NCBI GenBank assembly: GCA_964405895.1
Contig: CAYOPQ010000079.1
Coordinates: 1-5,905 of the forward strand
DNA from: Eubacterium_R sp964405895
GTDB taxonomy: Bacteria; Bacillota; Clostridia; Oscillospirales; Acutalibacteraceae
Length of the DNA: 5,905 nucleotides
Direction of reading: 5' to 3'
Shown: in pieces, positions 1-4,418 of the stretch
How the letters are laid out: every line of letters begins with the position of its first letter
Numbering within the stretch: position 1 is the stretch's first letter
Program-made: the position numbers and the translations under genes
The notes under the pieces: generated by a model
The model's input: only the letters and a program-made list of their open reading frames with translations
Told to the model about the DNA's origin: nothing
Databases searched by the model: none

Positions 1-22
1 TCGGCGCCTGCCGCCGTGCTTT

Positions 23-1048
23 TCAGATTTCCCATTTCATTATTGTTTTACCGAAAGCCTTGCGGGCGTCAAGCTCAAATGCAGATTTGATATCGGCAAG
101 CGTTTTTATCTCGTTTACAGAGTTTATAAGGTTGCCGAGATAATCTGTTATTTCGGGATTTGACCTGTAAAGCGCTACGGTTTTTTTGAAATCTGCCGCT
201 CCGCTTCTTGAGGAGCCGAAAAGCCTCAGCCCCTTTTCAAGCACCATTCTTGTATTTATGGCTACAGGGTATTCGGAAACGCCAAGCAGGGATATAGTGC
301 CCTCCGGCTTTATAAGTTCTATTATCTGTTCTATGGCAACAGGGCTTCCGCCGCCGCCTACGCATTCAAATGCGTGGTCTATTTCCATATCGGCGGGAAT
401 ATCGTTTACCGAATACGCGCCGTCCGCAAAAGTGAAATCGGACAGCTTTTCAAAATTCGTGCCGAATATATATATTTTGCTTTTCGGAAACAGCTTCTTA
501 AGCAGAAGTGTCGTGATATATCCCAAATTCCCGTCGCCCCAGACGCCTATGGCGCCTCTGCACGAGTGCGCTGTATCGTCAAACCGTGAAATGGAATGCA
601 TGGAAACCGAAACGATCTCCGTAAACGCCGCCACATTCAGGTTGATGCCGTCCGGCAGGGCAACAAGCCTCTTGGGAGACAGCTCAACATATTCCTGCAA
701 AAATCCATCGGCGGTTGAGCCGCAGAATTTCGACGAGCGCAGGTAATTTTCCGCGATGTGATCGTTTTCCTCAAAGGGGATATTCGGAATCATGACCACT
801 CTGTCCCCGCTTTTGAACATTCCGGAATCGTCAAATACGACCCGTCCTATGCCCTCGTGTATCAGCGCCATCGGCAGCTTTTCGGCAAGAATCTTCGCAT
901 CCCTCGTGCCTAAATAGTACCTCATATCGGCATTGCAGATGGAAAGATGCGTGGGGCGCACTACCGTATTGCCGGAAAAAAGCTCTATATTTTCAAACGC
1001 AACCTCAAATCTGCGCGGCTGTGAAAGGCGGTAAACCGTGTTGATCAT
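23..1048 (-). CDS. tarJ: TarJ-type ribulose-5-phosphate reductase (zinc-dependent MDR dehydrogenase)
   Basis: A 341-residue cytoplasmic oxidoreductase expected to reduce D-ribulose 5-phosphate to D-ribitol 5-phosphate with NADPH, the first step towards CDP-ribitol. Seen: an opening MINTVYRLSQPRRFEV and a SICNADMRYYLGTRD block that closely match staphylococcal TarJ as I remember it. Likely catalytic zinc ligands are Cys38, His64-Glu65 (LIHEG) and Glu144 (FTEIVSVS). The Rossmann nucleotide loop is GVWGDGNLGY (168-177), followed by DHAFECVGG (224-232) and LLGVSEYPV (254-262). Length is normal for the family and both ends are intact. The ATG overlaps the tarI stop by 4 bases (ATGA), so the two are translationally coupled; a GGAGG lies 10 bases upstream inside tarI. 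It is the last gene of the visible operon. The family assignment is strong; the exact substrate is inferred from the TarI partner. A generic MDR polyol dehydrogenase is the alternative. Confidence 0.92.
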   Translation of the reverse strand: MINTVYRLSQPRRFEVAFENIELFSGNTVVRPTHLSICNADMRYYLGTRDAKILAEKLPMALIHEGIGRVVFDDSGMFKSGDRVVMIPNIPFEENDHIAENYLRSSKFCGSTADGFLQEYVELSPKRLVALPDGINLNVAAFTEIVSVSMHSISRFDDTAHSCRGAIGVWGDGNLGYITTLLLKKLFPKSKIYIFGTNFEKLSDFTFADGAYSVNDIPADMEIDHAFECVGGGGSPVAIEQIIELIKPEGTISLLGVSEYPVAINTRMVLEKGLRLFGSSRSGAADFKKTVALYRSNPEITDYLGNLINSVNEIKTLADIKSAFELDARKAFGKTIMKWEI

Positions 1049-1755
1049 TCTTCCTCGTCCTCCAAAAGGGACCTTGCAACGCGCATGTCATACGGATATG
1101 TTATCTTGATGTTGAAATTTTCACCTTCAACAAGCGCAACCCTTTCGCCCTTGAGCACAAAAATCTTTGCGGCGTCTGTCAGAATGTTCTTTTCCTCTTC
1201 CGAAAGGGCATTGTAAAGCGCCTTGAGCTTTTTTGCCTTAAAGGATTGCGGAGTCTGCCCCTGGTACATATAATTCCTGTTGGGAATATCGCTTATTGTT
1301 TCGCCGTCCTTCGCCTCAACAATAGTGTCCGTGGCTTTAATTACCGTGTCGCACGCGCCGTATTTGGCGCAGGCTTCAATATTTTCCTCAATGATTCTGT
1401 GCGTAACGAATGGGCGGACGGAATCATGCGTCACAATAACGGTATCGTCATCAAGTCTGCCGCTCTTTTCAATAAGGCTTACGGCGTTCATGATGGTTTC
1501 ATTCCTTGTTGCGCCGCCGCGGGCAACCGTTATCCTGCTTTGCGCCGGTGAGATATATTTTTTAATAAGATCCTTAGTGTGCTCCTCCCACTGCTCAGGG
1601 CACATCACCAGGATTTCATCTATCTCCGGGCAGACACAAAATTTTTCTATAGTATAAATGATTATGGGTCTTCCCTTTAGGTTAAGGTACTGCTTAGGCT
1701 TGTCGCCCCCCATGCGCGAGCCTGTGCCGCCCGCAAGTATAACTGCAAAAACCAT
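1045..1755 (-). CDS. tarI: TarI-type D-ribitol-5-phosphate cytidylyltransferase
   Basis: A 236-residue cytoplasmic nucleotidyltransferase of the IspD/TarI superfamily. It should transfer CMP from CTP to D-ribitol 5-phosphate, giving CDP-ribitol and pyrophosphate. Seen: the N-terminal CTP-binding loop LAGGTGSRMG (7-16) followed by PKQY (20-23), GGATRNETI (80-88) with the conserved Arg84, VTHDSVRPF (108-116), YQGQTPQSF (164-172) and the C-terminal NIKITYPYDM (215-224). TarI rather than IspD is favoured by EEHTKDLIKKY (57-67), the MYQGQTPQSF and TDAAKIFV blocks, and above all by the TarJ gene overlapping its stop. IspD (isoprenoid pathway) is the main alternative and automatic annotation may use that name. 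AAAAGGAG sits 6 bases before the ATG. The Fe-ADH gene ends 32 bases upstream. The very acidic C-terminus (LLEDEEE) is encoded by the DNA that supplies the tarJ ribosome-binding site. Confidence 0.92.
   Translation of the reverse strand: MVFAVILAGGTGSRMGGDKPKQYLNLKGRPIIIYTIEKFCVCPEIDEILVMCPEQWEEHTKDLIKKYISPAQSRITVARGGATRNETIMNAVSLIEKSGRLDDDTVIVTHDSVRPFVTHRIIEENIEACAKYGACDTVIKATDTIVEAKDGETISDIPNRNYMYQGQTPQSFKAKKLKALYNALSEEEKNILTDAAKIFVLKGERVALVEGENFNIKITYPYDMRVARSLLEDEEE
1059..1063 (-). promoter_or_regulatory. Ribosome-binding site of tarJ inside the end of tarI
   Basis: GGAGG on the minus strand, 10 bases before ATG 1048; a second GAGGA lies closer, at 1052-1056. Both fall in the codons for the acidic tail of TarI, so the last residues of TarI and the initiation site of TarJ share DNA. 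Confidence 0.65.
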
Positions 1756-1761
1756 ATAAAG

Positions 1762-1769
1762 CTCCTTTT
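1762..1769 (-). promoter_or_regulatory. Ribosome-binding site of tarI
   Basis: AAAAGGAG on the minus strand, 6 bases before ATG 1755, in the 32-base gap after the Fe-ADH stop. This is strong enough for independent initiation rather than mere coupling. Confidence 0.75.
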
Positions 1770-1781
1770 AAAGTTCTGATT

Positions 1782-1813
1782 ATTATATTATCTTAAAGCG
1801 TTATACATTTCAA
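1782..1813 (-). promoter_or_regulatory. Possible weak internal promoter before tarI
   Basis: On the minus strand TTGAAA (1808-1813) is followed after 20 bases by TATAAT (1782-1787), or after 15 bases by GATAAT (1787-1792). Neither spacing is ideal. If used, it would let tarI-tarJ be made without the Fe-ADH. AT-rich gene ends produce such matches by chance, so confidence is low. Confidence 0.25.
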
Positions 1814-2918
1814 GAATATTTTTTTCGGTAAGGGGCACCGGGTTGCGCGTCATCAGCATGCTCATGCTTGCCTTTGTCAGTTCCTCGATCTGTTCCTGCG
1901 TTTCGCAGCCGATTTCGGAAAGACGGCAGCGCATACCCATGCGCTTCTTCATAGCCGTTATTTCGTCCGCCATTTCATAAGCGCTGTCAAACCCGCACTG
2001 CCGTGCAAAGGCGGCTATTCTGCCGCTTTCGTCCGCGTTATCGGCGTTGAATTTTATGAAATAATCAAGCGTAAAGGCGCACGCCTCGCCGTGCGGAACG
2101 CCGTACAGATTTGTAAGCGGAAAGGAACACGCGTGGCTGCCCGTGGTGCGCGGGTGCGAAAACGCAACGCCCGCCGTAATGCTTGCCGCAGCCATGTTCT
2201 CCCGCGCCTCCGGGTTATCGGGCTCGTTGTATGCCGTTTCAAGGTATTTGAATACAAGCTTTGCGCTGTATACGGAGCAGGCGGAGCATATCGGCTGGTT
2301 AAGCGTGCTCCAGTAGCTCTCTATTGCATGGCTCAGAACATCCAATCCTGTGGACGCCGTTATTTGGGGCGGAACGGAAAGGGTCAGCTCCGGGTCGATA
2401 ACGGCGATTTTCGGATACATAGCCGGGTCGTTCATCGGCGCCTTCAGATTTTTATCCGTATCCGTGAGAACGGAGATATTCGTCACCTCGCTTGCTGTGC
2501 CGCTCGTCGTCGGAAAGGCGATCATGGGTATCGCCTCCGCGGCGCTTACGGGCTTTCCGCCCGTGTGGTAGTCCGCAATAGAGCTGTTTCCTTTTGCTAT
2601 GGCGCACGCGGCCTTGCAGCAGTCGATCGGCGAGCCGCCGCCGAGCGCAACCGCAAAATCGGCGTTTACCCGTCTTAAAAGCGCGGCGCATTCGTCCACA
2701 TTTTCTGTTGTGGGATTCGGCCTTATATCGCTGAACACCGCTTTGATCTTTCCGCCGGAAAGCGCCGTGAATTCATCTGCAACACCGTTTTTAACAAAGC
2801 TGCCGCCGCAGACAAGCACGCCGTTTTCGCCGTGCAGCTCGTCAATATATTTTTTAAGCTCTTTCCTCTTTTTACTGCCGAAAACAATCTTTACGGGCAG
2901 GTTGAACTCCCAAAGCAT
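1788..2918 (-). CDS. Iron-containing alcohol dehydrogenase (group III), possibly phosphonoacetaldehyde-reductase-like
   Basis: A 376-residue cytoplasmic Fe-ADH that interconverts an aldehyde and an alcohol using NAD(P)H and a bound divalent metal; the natural substrate is not known. Seen: the N-terminal domain with FNLPVKIVFG (5-14), RPNPTTENV (66-74), the cofactor loop ALGGGSPIDC (91-100) and FPTTSGTASEVT (135-146). The C-terminal helical metal domain has putative ligands Asp193 and His197 (GLDVLSHAIE), His262 (GSHACSFPL) and His276 (VPHGEA). These match the Asp/His/His/His set of E. coli FucO. Odd point: FucO-type enzymes have a further His four residues after the third ligand; here it is Phe266. 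HACSFPLT...PHG resembles, from memory, phosphonoacetaldehyde reductases (PhpC type), so reduction of a small phosphonate or other polar aldehyde is possible, but this is inference. Full length; ATG chosen with GGAG 7 bases upstream. It leads the operon with tarI and tarJ from its own promoter. Confidence 0.88.
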   Translation of the reverse strand: MLWEFNLPVKIVFGSKKRKELKKYIDELHGENGVLVCGGSFVKNGVADEFTALSGGKIKAVFSDIRPNPTTENVDECAALLRRVNADFAVALGGGSPIDCCKAACAIAKGNSSIADYHTGGKPVSAAEAIPMIAFPTTSGTASEVTNISVLTDTDKNLKAPMNDPAMYPKIAVIDPELTLSVPPQITASTGLDVLSHAIESYWSTLNQPICSACSVYSAKLVFKYLETAYNEPDNPEARENMAAASITAGVAFSHPRTTGSHACSFPLTNLYGVPHGEACAFTLDYFIKFNADNADESGRIAAFARQCGFDSAYEMADEITAMKKRMGMRCRLSEIGCETQEQIEELTKASMSMLMTRNPVPLTEKNILEMYNALR

Positions 2919-2925
2919 ATCATCA

Positions 2926-2929
2926 CTCC
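2926..2929 (-). promoter_or_regulatory. Ribosome-binding site of the Fe-ADH gene
   Basis: GGAG (within CGGAGTGATGAT) on the minus strand, 7 bases before ATG 2918. It supports that start as the first codon of the operon's leading gene. Confidence 0.65.
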
Positions 2930-2951
2930 GCGCTCAATAGTATTTTATTTC

Positions 2952-2980
2952 ATTTTATCACTATTATTTTTATCAATCAA
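2952..2980 (-). promoter_or_regulatory. Sigma-A-type promoter of the Fe-ADH-tarI-tarJ operon
   Basis: Read on the minus strand: -35 TTGATT (2975-2980), a 17-base spacer, and -10 TAAAAT (2952-2957) preceded by TGA, which gives an extended -10 (TGN). Transcription should start near 2945, leaving a leader of roughly 27 bases before ATG 2918. Its -35 lies one base from the -35 of the opposing promoter. Confidence 0.72.
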
Positions 2981-2985
2981 GTTGA
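2977..2985. repeat. 9-base palindrome across the two -35 boxes
   Basis: TCAA-G-TTGA is a perfect inverted repeat centred at 2981, the single base between the two divergent -35 boxes. Part of the symmetry arises automatically from two facing TTGA hexamers, and it does not extend outward (the next two pairs mismatch). It is therefore only a weak operator candidate, but any protein bound here would cover both promoters. Confidence 0.35.
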
Positions 2986-3010
2986 AAAAGTAAATATTAT
3001 ATTTTATAAT
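2982..3010 (+). promoter_or_regulatory. Sigma-A-type promoter of the MFS permease gene
   Basis: -35 TTGAAA (2982-2987), a 17-base spacer and a perfect -10 TATAAT (3005-3010). The predicted start is near 3017. This rules out the TTG at 3010, which lies in the -10 box, and makes the ATG at 3016 unlikely, so translation most plausibly begins at 3046. Confidence 0.82.
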
Positions 3011-3027
3011 TGCAAATGTATTTGCAA

Positions 3028-3033
3028 GAGAGG
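3028..3033 (+). promoter_or_regulatory. Ribosome-binding site deciding the MFS start
   Basis: GAGAGG, followed by A-rich DNA, lies 12 bases before ATG 3046. The spacing is slightly long, but it is the only Shine-Dalgarno-like sequence downstream of the predicted transcription start. The upstream TTG and ATG candidates have none. Confidence 0.6.
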
Positions 3034-3045
3034 AAAAACAGATTT

Positions 3046-4263
3046 ATGCGCTCTTTAAAAAACAGGCTCGGATATTCACATACGCTCGCCGCATGCTGCC
3101 TTGCGTATCTTTTGCAGTCTGTGGCAAGCACTTTTCCGCCGCTGCTCTTTGTGCGCTTCGGCAGTGAGTTCGGGCTTTCGTTAGGAAGGCTCACTGTGTT
3201 GGTAACGGTCACCTTTTTCACGCAAATATTTGTGGACGCCGCAGCGACGCTGATCGTCAGAAAAACCGGCTACAGGGCGCTCACAATAACCGCAGCCGCA
3301 TTTTCTTTCTGCGGTTTTGCAGGCTTGTCTTTCATGGCGGATGTTATGCCGGACCCGTTTGTGGGGCTGTTGATTTGCACGGTGCTTTACGCAATCGGCT
3401 CCGGCTTTATTGAGGTGCTTATAACGCCCATCGTTGATTCCTGCCCCACTGCGAAAAAAGCGGGCTCCATGGCGTTCGTCCATTCATCGTTCAGCGCAGG
3501 CTGCGTCCTTGTTGTTCTGATTTCCACGGCATTCTTTGCCGCTTTCGGTATTGAGAACTGGCGTATTCTGGCGGGTTGCTTTGCCGTTATTCCCATTGCC
3601 GTTGCCGCCGCCTTTTCGGCTGTGCCCATCCGAACGCCGGAGGAGGTGCGCGAGCGCGGCTCCGTTAAGGATATGATAAAAACGCCGCTTTTTTGGATAT
3701 TCGGAATCATTATGATATGCGCGGGCGCAAGCGAGCTTTCCATGAGCCAGTGGGCTTCGGCTTTTGCGGAGGCGGGGCTCGGTGTTTCAAAAACAACGGG
3801 CGATCTGCTGGGGCCCTGCGCCTTTGCGCTTTTAATGTTCATAGGCAGGATCATCTACGGCAAAATCAGCGAAAAGGTGGATATAATCAAAATAATGCTC
3901 GCGTGCAGTGCGCTGTGCATTGCGTCTTATCTTACCGCCTGCCTTGCCGAAAATCCTATAGCTGCGCTTATGGGCTGCTGTATCTGCGGACTTGCCGTTG
4001 GTCCGATGTGGCCGGCAACCTTTTCGCTTAGTTCTAAATATATGCCGAACATATCCTCCGCGGTTTTTGCGGCATATGCGCTTATGGGCGATCTCGGCTG
4101 CACGGGCGGACCCACAGTTGTAGGTCTATTTGCAGGTGACAGCTCTGAAATATCGCGCGGGCTTTTGGCGGCGGTGATTTTCCCGGCAGCGCTTGCGGTT
4201 TGCCTTGTGGCGGTAGTCCGCATAGCCGGGCGTAAACGCGGAGCAAAAAAATGCACAAAATAA
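3046..4263 (+). CDS. MFS permease, 12 transmembrane helices (fucose-permease-like)
   Basis: A 405-residue inner-membrane major facilitator permease. Seen: about twelve hydrophobic helices in two halves, with a longer polar loop in the middle (PIRTPEEVRERGSVKDMIKTP, about 189-209) as is typical of the MFS. There is a short basic N-terminus (MRSLKNRLG) and a basic cytoplasmic tail (AGRKRGAKKCTK). The half-2 opening GASELSMSQWASAFAEAGLG (227-246), then GPCAFALLMFIGRIIYGKISEK, and FVHSSFSAG (144-152) in half 1, resemble FHS/fucose-permease-like transporters common in Clostridia. The substrate cannot be read from sequence; a sugar or other small polar solute is a guess. Start: the open frame extends upstream to a TTG at 3010 and an ATG at 3016. 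However, TATAAT at 3005-3010 is the promoter -10 box, so transcription should begin near 3017. ATG 3046 has GAGAGG upstream and begins a normal MFS N-terminus. It is divergent from the Fe-ADH operon. Confidence 0.87.
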   Translation: MRSLKNRLGYSHTLAACCLAYLLQSVASTFPPLLFVRFGSEFGLSLGRLTVLVTVTFFTQIFVDAAATLIVRKTGYRALTITAAAFSFCGFAGLSFMADVMPDPFVGLLICTVLYAIGSGFIEVLITPIVDSCPTAKKAGSMAFVHSSFSAGCVLVVLISTAFFAAFGIENWRILAGCFAVIPIAVAAAFSAVPIRTPEEVRERGSVKDMIKTPLFWIFGIIMICAGASELSMSQWASAFAEAGLGVSKTTGDLLGPCAFALLMFIGRIIYGKISEKVDIIKIMLACSALCIASYLTACLAENPIAALMGCCICGLAVGPMWPATFSLSSKYMPNISSAVFAAYALMGDLGCTGGPTVVGLFAGDSSEISRGLLAAVIFPAALAVCLVAVVRIAGRKRGAKKCTK

Positions 4264-4277
4264 AAACCAATTTTTTG

Positions 4278-4305
4278 TAATAATATTTAAAAATTATTAA
4301 TTTTT
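4278..4305 (+). terminator. Weak AT-only hairpin after the MFS gene
   Basis: TAATAAT (4278-4284) can pair with ATTATTA (4293-4299) around an 8-base loop, followed by a short T run (4301-4305). The stem has no G or C, so it is at best a leaky terminator. No better hairpin was seen between the permease stop and the next promoter. Confidence 0.25.
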
Positions 4306-4326
4306 ATATAAAGTTTAATTTACATA

Positions 4327-4355
4327 TTGATTAATTGCGCAAATTTTGTTATATT
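4327..4355 (+). promoter_or_regulatory. Extended -10 promoter of the GPH symporter gene
   Basis: -35 TTGATT (4327-4332), a 17-base spacer and -10 TATATT (4350-4355), preceded by TGT (4347-4349), giving an extended -10. Transcription should start near 4362, about 57 bases before TTG 4419. This suggests the symporter is transcribed separately from the MFS gene despite sharing its direction. Confidence 0.65.
4335..4342. repeat. TTGCGCAA palindrome between -35 and -10
   Basis: A perfect 8-base palindrome with a GCGC centre, set in otherwise almost pure A+T, inside the spacer of the symporter promoter. Its position suits a repressor operator. The protein family is not identifiable: the TT...AA arms do not fit the usual catabolite-repression (cre) pattern. 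Confidence 0.4.
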
Positions 4356-4373
4356 TAAAATGTTATAAAAATG

Positions 4374-4387
4374 TATCTCGCGATATA
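4374..4387. repeat. Imperfect TCGCGA-centred palindrome in the symporter leader
   Basis: A 14-base inverted repeat with one mismatched pair: TAT-C-TCGCGA-T-ATA. It lies just downstream of the predicted transcription start. Its centre is 42 bases from that of the TTGCGCAA palindrome, about four helical turns, so both sites would face the same side of the DNA. It is a candidate second operator. Confidence 0.35.
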
Positions 4388-4418
4388 TTTTGTTGAATTT
4401 CATGAAAGCGGTGGTAAC

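Larger units (their letters stand above)
4264..4418. other. 155-base AT-rich gap between the two transporters
   Basis: Almost pure A+T apart from two GC-centred palindromes. It holds the weak hairpin, the symporter promoter and its leader. An ATG at 4402 opens only a 22-codon frame, ending at TAG 4468-4470, in a different phase from the symporter. I see no RNA gene or riboswitch here. Confidence 0.6.

Noticed and set aside
2..16. CGGCG/CGCCG hairpin just beyond the tarJ stop
   Set aside because: A 5-base GC stem with a 5-base loop could be the operon terminator, but the T run needed on the minus strand would lie outside the window, so it cannot be distinguished from the start of another gene.
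186..746. Long open frame on the plus strand inside tarJ
   Set aside because: It is antisense to a clearly recognised gene, has no family-like motifs and is explained by the codon bias of tarJ.
1045..1755. Annotation of this gene as ispD (isoprenoid pathway)
   Set aside because: The superfamily motifs are shared, but the overlapping tarJ and TarI-like blocks favour ribitol-5-phosphate as substrate.
2091..2678. 195-codon plus-strand frame inside the Fe-ADH gene
   Set aside because: Its composition is Arg- and Ala-rich, as expected of GC-rich antisense DNA, and the opposite strand encodes a complete Fe-ADH.
3010..3045. Upstream extension of the MFS permease from TTG 3010 or ATG 3016
   Set aside because: TTG 3010 overlaps the -10 box and ATG 3016 lies at the predicted transcription start with no ribosome-binding site.
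3387..3854. 155-codon minus-strand frame inside the MFS permease gene
   Set aside because: An antisense shadow of a well-supported membrane protein, with no ribosome-binding site or recognisable domain.
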